Source: Bog-159 sp049511415
GTDB lineage: Bacteria > Acidobacteriota > Terriglobia > Bryobacterales > Bryobacteraceae
Length of the DNA: 21,142 nt
Direction: 5' to 3'
Assembly: GCA_049511415.1 (NCBI GenBank)
Contig: JBEKYC010000100.1
Location: 1-21,142 of the forward strand
Each line of letters begins with the position of its first letter. The stretch's first letter is position 1. The notes beneath the pieces were generated by a model. That model made no database searches and was not told where the DNA came from. It worked only from the letters and a program-made list of their open reading frames with translations. Below are positions 1 to 6,915 of this stretch, one piece after another. Made by a program: the position numbers and the translations under genes.

Positions 1-664
1 ATTTGGCGATGATTTGCGGCAGGTCTTCGGGCTTGCCGAGGGAGATGCGGAGGTTGACGGCGCTGGCGTCGAAGACGGGAGGGGCGAGGGTAGCTTCGGG
101 CTTGGGCTCGGAGGGACGGGTTGGAGCAGGCTTTTCGGCCGGGGACAGATCGGCTGTCGGTTGCGTGGGTATTGCAGGTGTCCGAGGGGATGGGGTAGAT
201 AACTGTCTGGCAAGCCAGACAGTCAGGTCTTCGGTGGGGGCGTCTTTCGGTTTCGGCTGCACAGGCGAATTTGGTTTCTTGTGGCTGGCCGCGACTGCCT
301 GGCCGGTGGAATGGAAGGTGATGGAAAGGGTCTCGCCGTTCCGGCTGGGGTTAGGCTTGGTCGTGGATGGTGAGACGAAGTGGAAGGCGACACGCACAAT
401 GTCGTTTGGTTTGTAGACTTGAATCTCAGTGAGAATCGTGTTGGCCGGCAAGGCGGGCACGGCCGGCTTTGCGGCCCCGGGCACCTCGATGTAAAAGCCT
501 TTTTGCGCGCCCTCGATCTTGCAGACGCACTTGTTGGGCACTTGAAGGGTGATGGTCACATCCTGCCCAGCGGGCTGGATGCTTACGATTCGCAGGGAGT
601 CCGCCGCCCATATTAGAGGCAGGAACCCGGCGGTAATCAACAACACGGCGCCGCGGCATTTCAT
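1..664 (-). CDS. Secreted protein, N-terminal part only (runs off left edge)
   Basis: The minus-strand frame opens with ATG at 664-662 and stays open to the left edge, giving about 221 codons without a stop. A GAGGG Shine-Dalgarno sequence sits 6 nt upstream. The N-terminus (MKCRGAVLLITAGFLPLIWA) is a typical signal peptide. Residues of about 24-130 alternate short hydrophobic strands and include a paired-cysteine NKCVCK motif, which suggests a small beta-sandwich. A proline/lysine-rich linker of about 80 residues follows, then the start of a new domain (FDASAVNLRISLGKPEDL). The layout recalls AMIN-type domains at the head of secretin-like proteins, but the similarity is too weak to name it. 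It is the last visible gene of the minus-strand operon, 12 nt after its neighbour. The function is unknown. Confidence 0.75.
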   Translation of the reverse strand, partial: MKCRGAVLLITAGFLPLIWAADSLRIVSIQPAGQDVTITLQVPNKCVCKIEGAQKGFYIEVPGAAKPAVPALPANTILTEIQVYKPNDIVRVAFHFVSPSTTKPNPSRNGETLSITFHSTGQAVAASHKKPNSPVQPKPKDAPTEDLTVWLARQLSTPSPRTPAIPTQPTADLSPAEKPAPTRPSEPKPEATLAPPVFDASAVNLRISLGKPEDLPQIIAK

Positions 665-676
665 CTTAGTCCCTCG

Positions 677-1459
677 TTACTTCTGCACCACTACGGCCTG
701 ACCTTCGACCGGTGTGGTGTCATATTCGATATCGACGATTGTGAAACCTTTCTCCTGGCTTGCGTCAAACTTTATCATGTAAGAGCGCACGGCGCGGCCA
801 GCGGCCTCCCTCAACATCTCCCGTTTGGCGTTGAAGCCAAACGAAGCTGGCAACAGCAGGTAAGCCTGATATTCAGCCTTAATTCCGTACTGTTTGCGCA
901 ACTCTTCGATCCACTGAGTTTCGACGTCGATCCTCAAGCGGAAGTATTCCGCCATCGGGACAAGCCCATTGTCTCTGGGGTCCGGCGTCCAGCCCGACGG
1001 TGTTCTCGCGAGGAGCCGGACTGCGTAGTCAGCGTTCTTCCCTAATCCACCGAAACCTAAGTAGCCCTGCAAGTGTACCAATACAGGCTGCAATTGAGCT
1101 TCGAGATCGTCCGCGATTCTGAGTCCGGCCCCCGATTTATTCTTGTCTTCCTTTGGTGCAGGTAATGGTATGCACTTGGGACCAGTGCAGGGCGCTGTTA
1201 TTTCGGCCTTTTTGACCGGCTGACGCTGGGGGTGCTGTGCGGGCTGATCCGTTGGTGGGGGGGGCGGGGGAGCGAGTGGGATAGGGCGTAAATGAAGCAA
1301 CGGCGGTGCGTCAGGCCACAGTGGCGGGACAAGGACGCACGAAATGCACGTCACAAGAAAAACGAAGACGCCGATCTGAGAGATAAGCCGATTTCGACGG
1401 GCAGAACGACCGTAGACTTCGAGGTAGCCCTGCTTGCGTCTTGTTTTCACCACGTTCAC
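677..1459 (-). CDS. Single-pass envelope protein of unknown function
   Basis: A 260-codon gene starts with GTG at 1459 and has only weak Shine-Dalgarno character; nearby in-frame GTGs at codons 3 and 4 are alternatives. A basic N-terminus of about 25 residues is followed by one hydrophobic segment (about 26-46) and a very proline-rich stretch (about 48-80, including a run of six prolines). A folded domain follows from about 110 to 255. This is a type II membrane topology with the C-terminus outside the cytoplasm. I recognise no family. The next genes lie 26 nt upstream and 12 nt downstream on the same strand, so it is co-transcribed with the other envelope proteins and probably with the kinase. 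Confidence 0.8.
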   Translation of the reverse strand: MNVVKTRRKQGYLEVYGRSARRNRLISQIGVFVFLVTCISCVLVPPLWPDAPPLLHLRPIPLAPPPPPPTDQPAQHPQRQPVKKAEITAPCTGPKCIPLPAPKEDKNKSGAGLRIADDLEAQLQPVLVHLQGYLGFGGLGKNADYAVRLLARTPSGWTPDPRDNGLVPMAEYFRLRIDVETQWIEELRKQYGIKAEYQAYLLLPASFGFNAKREMLREAAGRAVRSYMIKFDASQEKGFTIVDIEYDTTPVEGQAVVVQK

Positions 1460-1485
1460 TGTGCCAATCCACGGCCACCTGTCAG

Positions 1486-2754
1486 CTACTTAGGCGTATC
1501 GGCCCGCTCCATCGAGTATTCGAATGAGAATGTGTTGGCCGGATCAATGACGGCCGACCAGTCTACTTCCAGTATCTCGTTGAACTTGTTCAACGTCACC
1601 GAGCCGGTCCATCCGTCGGAGCTACGAAACGGAAAAGTCATTCGGGTACCCCCTGCGATCTGGCTTTCCGACCGCGTGCCATGAAATTCGAACGCGACTG
1701 GCTGTTTGATAAATGCGTGTTTGGGTGCGTTGAACAAACCAAAAAACTTGCCTCTAATCTCTCCTTCCACATCACTGATCTCAATTACGACCTGCTTCGG
1801 CACGTAGCCGGGAGGTGAGACGGCGACCATCCCTTGGCGCCACGCCCACTTGCCCCCAAAACTCGAGGTTGGAGGGTGTGGGGCGGGGGGCGGTGGATCG
1901 GTTGTCTTGGTCCCCACACCTCCGTTGCCTAACGGAGGGTTGTTGCGCACTACAACAACGGTGCCGCTTTTATCTCCTCCGGGCTTATCGTCGGGCGCAG
2001 GTTTTGACTGGGGCGGCGGCTGGGCCTGCGACGCCTTCTCTACCATCCCTGCCAGTTGTTTGTAGTACGAGTCGGACTCTTGCTCCTCTTCTTTGGTCGA
2101 AGCTTTCCAGGCATCGTAGTCCGCGATGAGGCCACGATAGATGTTCTGCAAATCCCGTCTTTTCTGATCGAACTCTACGTCGGCCGCGGATATCGAGTCA
2201 TCGTCATGTTGCTCTTTCAGCAGCAAGCCCTGTTCCCGGTCAAGGTCGGCGAGTTGCTTGTTGATGATCGCGCGCCGGATCTGTTCTTTGGGATCGTTCG
2301 CTATTTGGGCTAACTCCTTCCGGAGATCAGCCATTTGTTCGTCGACAGTGGCAATTCCTTCGCGAGCATAATCCTTGAGTTGCTGAACTAATGCTGCCCC
2401 TGATGTTTGTGCTCCGCCGGCCCAGGAGTGATTCAAAAGATTTTGATACACAGCGGTGTTTGCGTCGAATAGTTCCATCCTTTTCTGCGCCATCTCGTGG
2501 CTTAGGGATCTGGCTTTCTCGATCTTCTTAAGGGTATCTGGTGAAGGGTTCCCGAGCACTTCGTGGAGCAGGTTCTTGTCGGCTTGCTCCCAATCGTCAA
2601 CGGCGGCGTCGGCCTCCAACTGCTTCTGCTTACGCTGTTGCTTGACCTGATCAACGGACATGCCTCTGGTGACTTGCGCATCTGACTGTCCTGCCAAATG
2701 GGCGCTTGGGAGCCCGATGACGCTAATTACTATTATGCTTCCGACGCTTCGCAT
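1486..2754 (-). CDS. Secreted coiled-coil protein with C-terminal beta domain
   Basis: A 422-residue protein starts with ATG at 2754, 7 nt after a GGAG Shine-Dalgarno sequence. A hydrophobic signal peptide (about 1-22) is followed by a long charged helical region (about 30-240, rich in Gln, Glu, Lys and Leu, likely coiled coil). A proline/glycine linker follows (about 243-297, with PPPP and PPLGNGG). The last 120 residues are rich in aromatic and beta-forming residues (GKWAWRQG, FEFHGTR, WTGSVTLNKF) and look like a small beta-barrel or sandwich. I cannot assign a family. The architecture, a periplasmic stalk plus a terminal globular domain, suggests a structural or binding role at the envelope, which is inference. 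Confidence 0.82.
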   Translation of the reverse strand: MRSVGSIIVISVIGLPSAHLAGQSDAQVTRGMSVDQVKQQRKQKQLEADAAVDDWEQADKNLLHEVLGNPSPDTLKKIEKARSLSHEMAQKRMELFDANTAVYQNLLNHSWAGGAQTSGAALVQQLKDYAREGIATVDEQMADLRKELAQIANDPKEQIRRAIINKQLADLDREQGLLLKEQHDDDSISAADVEFDQKRRDLQNIYRGLIADYDAWKASTKEEEQESDSYYKQLAGMVEKASQAQPPPQSKPAPDDKPGGDKSGTVVVVRNNPPLGNGGVGTKTTDPPPPAPHPPTSSFGGKWAWRQGMVAVSPPGYVPKQVVIEISDVEGEIRGKFFGLFNAPKHAFIKQPVAFEFHGTRSESQIAGGTRMTFPFRSSDGWTGSVTLNKFNEILEVDWSAVIDPANTFSFEYSMERADTPK

Positions 2755-2790
2755 TAGGATCTCCAGTATGTGTGGCGGGGCTTCATCTTG

Positions 2791-3597
2791 TCACTTGGGG
2801 CTGATGGGCTTGGGGCCCGGCATGTCATCGTCCGGGCGCAGACTCTCGCGGCTCGTGCATTCCAATTCTTTCTTCGCTATGAATCCGTTGTAAACTGCTT
2901 CTTTGTTCTCTTCCTCCAATTTTATTGAGTCCAGGCGCTCCTCGATTTTTTCTTTTTTGATTTCAAGTTGAATTTTTGCCGCGCGATTATCCGCGTTCTC
3001 GGCTTTGTGTTTTTCGGTTGTGTCTTGGGCTCTTTCCAAATCCTTCTTTGCACTTGCGATTAGGGGATCGATTTCGGTCAAATCGGCGTGAATCTTTTCG
3101 AGGTCGGCCTTTTGCTCCATATAATGATCCAGTTTTCGCTTGGCCTTCTCGACCTCCGCGGGATCCGCGCTTTGGTTGGCATCCGAATCCGCAATGCCCC
3201 TGAGGATATCTTCATAAGATTCTTGATCCGCTTCGTTCTGGCGCTTGTAATACTCCCCTTTCTTAACCATGTAGTCGTGATATGCACTCCTGACCCCGTC
3301 AAGTTGCGCTTTCATGGCTCTGACATTGCATTTGTTCATGGCCTTTTGCTTTACCAGAAACTTACCCTCGAGGTCCGTCCACTTCTTTTCATATTCGTCC
3401 ACTTGTTGGCGCAGAAGACCGAACTGATCGTTCTTTGCGTCAGTAGGGATGTTTGCGTCCTGCTCGGCTGATTTGTCAGGCGGCTGTTGGTCCGGTGATG
3501 CTGCCTGTGCCGGAGCAGGATTTTGCGCAGGCGGAGTGGTCTGCGCCTGGCCTATGGTCGCGAAGGCAAGCAGCGCCAATACGAGTCGGTTAATCAT
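2791..3597 (-). CDS. Secreted coiled-coil protein of unknown function
   Basis: A 268-residue protein starts with ATG at 3597 after GGAG about 8 nt upstream. A clean signal peptide (residues 1-18, ending GQAQ) is followed by an Ala/Pro/Gln-rich linker (about 19-55). An almost uninterrupted highly charged helix occupies about 58-245 (repeated KK, EE and LE patterns such as QVDEYEKKWTDLEGKF), so a long periplasmic coiled coil is expected. The C-terminus is short and proline-rich. Two cysteines (in NKCNVR and LECTSR) could form a disulphide. It resembles its downstream neighbour in layout (signal peptide plus coiled coil) but has no C-terminal beta domain. It follows the kinase gene by 81 nt on the same strand. 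Confidence 0.8.
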   Translation of the reverse strand: MINRLVLALLAFATIGQAQTTPPAQNPAPAQAASPDQQPPDKSAEQDANIPTDAKNDQFGLLRQQVDEYEKKWTDLEGKFLVKQKAMNKCNVRAMKAQLDGVRSAYHDYMVKKGEYYKRQNEADQESYEDILRGIADSDANQSADPAEVEKAKRKLDHYMEQKADLEKIHADLTEIDPLIASAKKDLERAQDTTEKHKAENADNRAAKIQLEIKKEKIEERLDSIKLEEENKEAVYNGFIAKKELECTSRESLRPDDDMPGPKPISPK

Positions 3598-3678
3598 TCG
3601 TGTTCTCCGGCGAGCGCGAGTCAGCCCAACGGGCTAGAGGATGTTCAATACTCAGCGAATGTCCAGGCATATCTCGTC

Positions 3679-5262
3679 TCAGCGCTTGAAGATTGTAAAG
3701 GGAAATGTCTTTTCGGACTTACTGCCCGCGTACAGGGTGACCAAGTATTGACCAGCCCAAGGCTTGTTACCGTACGTGACTGTGGCGGAACCCGCGTGGG
3801 ATAAAGCCACGTGTTCGGGAAAAGTTTGCCCGTCCACGGACCAAACCAGTCTGAGGTTTTGGGATGGGTTGCCCTCCGCCTTGACTTGGCAAGAGATTTC
3901 ATCCGAGGCCAGGTTCCCGATATCGACATCATCGTATGGGATTTTCTGCCCCGGTCTGAGTTGTACCTCACGAGCGAAGCAGTTGAGGGAGTATCTCGTC
4001 GCGACCGGTGGCGGTGGTTTTAGCTGTTCATCCGGTTCGTGGCTCGGCTTAGGCGGCGGTGGCTCCGCGACGTGCGGCGGCAGCGTGGTTACCATGCTGG
4101 CCACCGAGACCGGCGACTCGTGTCCGGACCCGTCTACGGACGATACGGTATAGGAATACTGCGTGGATGGCTTCAGTTCAGTATCGCTATATGAAGTGCT
4201 GGCGGAGTCCCTGTCCCCTAATCGTGTGCCGTCCCGGTAGACGCGGTATCCGGTGGCTTTGCCTCCTGCCGCGCCCCACGTCACATTAACCGACTGGGGG
4301 GAAGTGGCCGACGCCTGAAGATCGGTGGGCGGCTTCAGCGGCCGGTCCGGCGTATGCGACAACCAGATAATCAGGGCAAAGAGCGCCGCGACCGCCACCA
4401 ATGCCACGATGGTGGGCACCAGGTGTTTGGGCGTGCCGCGGGGGCGCTCCACCAATGCCTGCTCCAGCGCATTCACAAATTCCGTGCATGTCCGGTAGCG
4501 GCCGCCAGGCGTCTTGGCCATGGCCTTGCGCAGCACGCCGTCCACGCTCTTGCCCAGTTGCGGGTTCACCTGGCTGGGCGGCGGGGGCTGCTTATTCATG
4601 ATCTGGTGGGTCAGTTGGCCGTTGGTTTCGGCGTCGAAGGGCTTCTGCCCGGTCACCAGAAGGTACGCGAGAGTGGCGAGAGCAAACTGATCGGCCCGCC
4701 CATCGATATCGGGCGACGCTTCGATCTGTTCCGGCGCGGAGTATTCCAGGGTACCCATGAATCTGCCGGTCTGGGTCATGGAGCCGGCCTTTTTGGCTAT
4801 GCCGAAGTCCGTAATCTTAATGACGTCCTGGTCGTCGATCATCAGGTTCGCGGGCTTGATGTCGCGATGGATGATGCCTCGGCCGTGGGCGTAATCGAGG
4901 GCGTCGGCGGTCTGGCGGAGAATGTGGAGAATCAGGTCGGGACTCGGGGAAGGATGGTCGCGAAGGTGGGCCTCCAGGGTGACACCCTGGACATATTCCA
5001 TGACGATATAAGCCATATCGCCTTCATCCACCACGTCGTAGACCTTGACGATGTTGGGGTGGTCAAGACTGCCGGCCCGGTTACCTTCCGATAGAAGCCG
5101 GTCGCGCAGCCACTGCCAGTCTTCTTCATTGGCTGAATCCTGCACATCGAAGGTCTTGATGGCCACGGATCGCCCGATGGTAGGATCGCGGGCCAGGAAG
5201 ACAATGCCCATGGCTCCCTGGCCCAGTTTCCTTTCTATTTCGTAGCGACCGATGTTTTCCAT
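3679..5262 (-). CDS. PknB-type membrane Ser/Thr protein kinase with FN3 and Ig-like outer domains
   Basis: The 527-residue protein has a complete Hanks-type kinase domain (about 7-270). It shows the glycine loop GQGAMG (14-19), VAIK with Lys36, Glu59 in helix C, the HRDIKPAN catalytic loop (132-139), DFG (152-154), a Thr-rich activation loop and APE (176-178). All catalytic residues are present. One transmembrane helix (about 282-301) leads to an FN3 domain (about 309-395), a proline-rich spacer and a C-terminal Ig-like beta domain (about 421-527), which should lie outside the cytoplasm. FN3 replaces the PASTA repeats common in PknB ectodomains. In other type VI systems the kinase PpkA and an FHA protein form a Thr-phosphorylation switch. 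This kinase could play that role with the FHA-like protein at 8231-9172, which is inference. It lies 54 nt after the E2-like gene and has no clear Shine-Dalgarno sequence. Confidence 0.95.
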   Translation of the reverse strand: MENIGRYEIERKLGQGAMGIVFLARDPTIGRSVAIKTFDVQDSANEEDWQWLRDRLLSEGNRAGSLDHPNIVKVYDVVDEGDMAYIVMEYVQGVTLEAHLRDHPSPSPDLILHILRQTADALDYAHGRGIIHRDIKPANLMIDDQDVIKITDFGIAKKAGSMTQTGRFMGTLEYSAPEQIEASPDIDGRADQFALATLAYLLVTGQKPFDAETNGQLTHQIMNKQPPPPSQVNPQLGKSVDGVLRKAMAKTPGGRYRTCTEFVNALEQALVERPRGTPKHLVPTIVALVAVAALFALIIWLSHTPDRPLKPPTDLQASATSPQSVNVTWGAAGGKATGYRVYRDGTRLGDRDSASTSYSDTELKPSTQYSYTVSSVDGSGHESPVSVASMVTTLPPHVAEPPPPKPSHEPDEQLKPPPPVATRYSLNCFAREVQLRPGQKIPYDDVDIGNLASDEISCQVKAEGNPSQNLRLVWSVDGQTFPEHVALSHAGSATVTYGNKPWAGQYLVTLYAGSKSEKTFPFTIFKR

Positions 5263-5271
5263 GAGTTGAAG

Positions 5272-5277
5272 ATTATA
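5272..5277 (-). promoter_or_regulatory. Candidate -10 box of the kinase gene
   Basis: On the minus strand a perfect TATAAT lies only 9 nt before the kinase ATG. The best -35 match at 17 nt spacing is TTTATT (3 of 6), so the promoter is weak by consensus. If used, transcription would begin at or next to the start codon. No Shine-Dalgarno sequence is present in those 9 nt. The surrounding 54-nt gap is distinctly AT-rich compared with the genes. Confidence 0.35.
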
Positions 5278-5316
5278 CCGCTAAAAGAAGACTTAATAAA
5301 TGGCTAATAGATTATT

Positions 5317-5916
5317 TCACGCGCCGGCAAAGCCTTTCATGGTTTCTGACTTCTCACCCTCCGCATCGAGGCGGCGCTTCACGGGATCTCTTCGGCGATA
5401 AAGACGGGACCGGCGGAATTCCTCGGCTTCCACGATCGGTTCGTAAGGCAGCGGCAGGGCCGGAGTACGTTCAGGCTGCTGGTACCAGGCAACGGCTTCC
5501 GGCTGCATTACATGATCGGCCGCCAGGTTCAGAGCGCCCCAGGCGATAATCTGCTGCAAATGCGCCAGGGCCTCGACTATGGTGTCACCAGGCGCGAAAC
5601 GGTTCCAGAGACAGACAAAGCCGGTTAGCGGGTGAACGTTGGGATGAAACACCGGCTGAGTGAGTGCCGCTTCGATCGGAACGCAGGGGAAGAATCGGGG
5701 AAAACGGATAATGGCCGGGTGCGAACCGGCGATAATTTGGGGGGCGCGGCGGCGGTGCAGGATACCGGAGGTTCGATGCAGGATAAGGTTGAAAACCACA
5801 TCCCGTCCGTTTTGGCGGCGGGATAGAATTTCGAGGCGGCCGGGATTCCACTGGTTTAGCAGATTTAGTACTTCCCACTCATTCTCGATGCGGCGCGCGC
5901 TAAGTTCGGGGAACAT
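5317..5916 (-). CDS. E2-like ubiquitin-conjugating enzyme (UBC fold)
   Basis: The 199-residue protein carries the E2 signature in the right order. Residues 76-93 read FPCVPIEAALTQPVFHPN, ending in the HPN motif whose Asn assists catalysis in E2 enzymes. GFVCLW follows, with the candidate active-site Cys102 nine residues after the Asn, close to the spacing in eukaryotic E2s. A helical C-terminal part (ALAHLQQII, then NLAADHVMQPEAVAWY) matches the usual end of the UBC fold. A charged tail of about 50 residues, rich in Arg, follows. It should receive the Ubl from the E1 as a thioester and pass it to a target amine. It starts with ATG one base after the stop of the Ubl gene, so the two are translationally coupled. 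It is clearly E2-like; the substrates are unknown. Confidence 0.88.
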   Translation of the reverse strand: MFPELSARRIENEWEVLNLLNQWNPGRLEILSRRQNGRDVVFNLILHRTSGILHRRRAPQIIAGSHPAIIRFPRFFPCVPIEAALTQPVFHPNVHPLTGFVCLWNRFAPGDTIVEALAHLQQIIAWGALNLAADHVMQPEAVAWYQQPERTPALPLPYEPIVEAEEFRRSRLYRRRDPVKRRLDAEGEKSETMKGFAGA

Positions 5917-5917
5917 A

Positions 5918-6184
5918 TCAGCCCACGATGGGACGAACGGAAACCTTCAAAACCTCGTTGGGAAAGACTTCCTGCTCGGGCAAGGTCATACCGGTGTCGA
6001 GCACCTTGCCATTACAGACGACCTGGGGTTCGCCGCCGCGGTCGCCCTTCAGAACCTTACCCCGCTCCCTAAGTTCGGTGAGGATATCGTCCAAGACGTT
6101 TTCCAGAAGTTCTTCGTCGTCGATATCCACCATATGGCGGTCGGCCCCGCCCACCACGTCGAAAACCATTTGATATTTAGACAT
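5918..6184 (-). CDS. Ubiquitin-like beta-grasp protein (YukD/EsaB-like)
   Basis: An 88-residue protein. The order strand (YQMVFDVVG), strand (RHMVDID), helix (LLENVLDDILTELRERG), strand (PQVVCNGKVLDTGMTL) and final strand (EVLKVSVRPIVG) matches ubiquitin; NGKVLDTGMTL lines up with the AGKQLEDGRTL segment of ubiquitin. The chain ends in a single glycine (RPIVG) exposed at the C-terminus, so it would need no processing to be adenylated by the E1. It is not a Gly-Gly end. The start ATG overlaps the stop of the RING-like gene (TAATG), and the E2-like gene follows after one base. Its position between E1, RING-like and E2 genes makes conjugation more likely than a plain YukD role in type VII secretion. 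Confidence 0.85.
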   Translation of the reverse strand: MSKYQMVFDVVGGADRHMVDIDDEELLENVLDDILTELRERGKVLKGDRGGEPQVVCNGKVLDTGMTLPEQEVFPNEVLKVSVRPIVG

Positions 6185-6915
6185 TATCGATATCCAGTGC
6201 GCGTGCGAGACGATCTGGTCTCATCGGAGCGGGAAACGAAGGCCTCCAGGCGCTTGGGCAGGTCGCGGATGGTCCACGCGCAATGACTGCACTGCCCGTT
6301 CGCGGAATCCCAGCACTTCCGGCAGTAAGGCCGCCCACAGCGGCGGCAGGCGCGCAGATCGGTCTTTTCGGCCGCGGTCTGGCAGAGCTGGCACTTTCCC
6401 TGGCGGAAGCGGGGGCCCAATTGCGCCTCCCACCAGCGCGGATCGGTGCTCAGAATGGGCACGCGATGTTCCTCGCAGCGGCGGCAGCGGCAACCTTCAA
6501 AGACCCAGCAGCCCCTATCGCAAACCAGCATGCCGCAGCGTGGGCAGGTAAAAGACGAATCACCCATGCGCCGCTTGCAGATCTCGCAGAGCGGCGCGGA
6601 CTGGCGATGTTGAAATGCCGCGAGCGCCGCCGTGCCGGCGGCTAAGACCGGGGCCAGAAACAGGAGCCATGGGTGGGAGGGGGATGCCGCAAAAGGCAGC
6701 AAAATGCCCACCAAACTGCTGCCCGAGGCGATCAGGACCAAAAGCGGCCAGGAATTCAGCCGCATTTCGAGCCAGCGCTCCAGTAACAGAGCCAGGCCTC
6801 CCACGGCCAGTCCACAGAGCGCGCCCAAAACGGGAGAGGTAAGAGCGCCGACTAATTGGATGAGCGCCAAAGCGAAGCAAGGCGCGATAAACACAACCGG
6901 CGAACGGGATTTCAT
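6184..6915 (-). CDS. Four-TM membrane protein with two RING-like zinc clusters (candidate E3-like)
   Basis: The start chosen is ATG at 6915, which overlaps the E1 stop as ATGA; a longer frame from 6990 would run far into the E1 gene. The 243-residue protein has about four transmembrane helices in residues 5-101. A cytoplasmic cysteine-rich region with two clusters follows. Cluster one: C110, C113, C124, C127, C132, C136, then C142/C144, C147 and H150. Cluster two: C175, C178, C190, C193, C198, C201, C209, C212, a regular C-x2-C-x11-C-x2-C-x4-C-x2-C-x7-C-x2-C arrangement. Eight ligands per cluster is what binuclear treble-clef domains such as RING use. Encoded between E1 and Ubl, it is a candidate membrane-anchored E3 or scaffold. 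That role is inference; a plain zinc-binding membrane protein is the alternative. Confidence 0.85.
   Translation of the reverse strand: MKSRSPVVFIAPCFALALIQLVGALTSPVLGALCGLAVGGLALLLERWLEMRLNSWPLLVLIASGSSLVGILLPFAASPSHPWLLFLAPVLAAGTAALAAFQHRQSAPLCEICKRRMGDSSFTCPRCGMLVCDRGCWVFEGCRCRRCEEHRVPILSTDPRWWEAQLGPRFRQGKCQLCQTAAEKTDLRACRRCGRPYCRKCWDSANGQCSHCAWTIRDLPKRLEAFVSRSDETRSSRTRTGYR

Noticed and set aside
3..416. Plus-strand open frames at the left edge
   Set aside because: They lie antisense to a partial minus-strand gene with a signal peptide, good ribosome binding site and sensible domains.
3623..3635. AGCCC-AAC-GGGCT hairpin between kinase and coiled-coil gene as a terminator
   Set aside because: The stem is only 5 bp and no T-run follows on the minus strand.
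4354..5094. 246-codon plus-strand frame opposite the kinase
   Set aside because: It is antisense to conserved kinase motifs (glycine loop, HRD, DFG), and its composition is what the complement of a high-GC gene gives.
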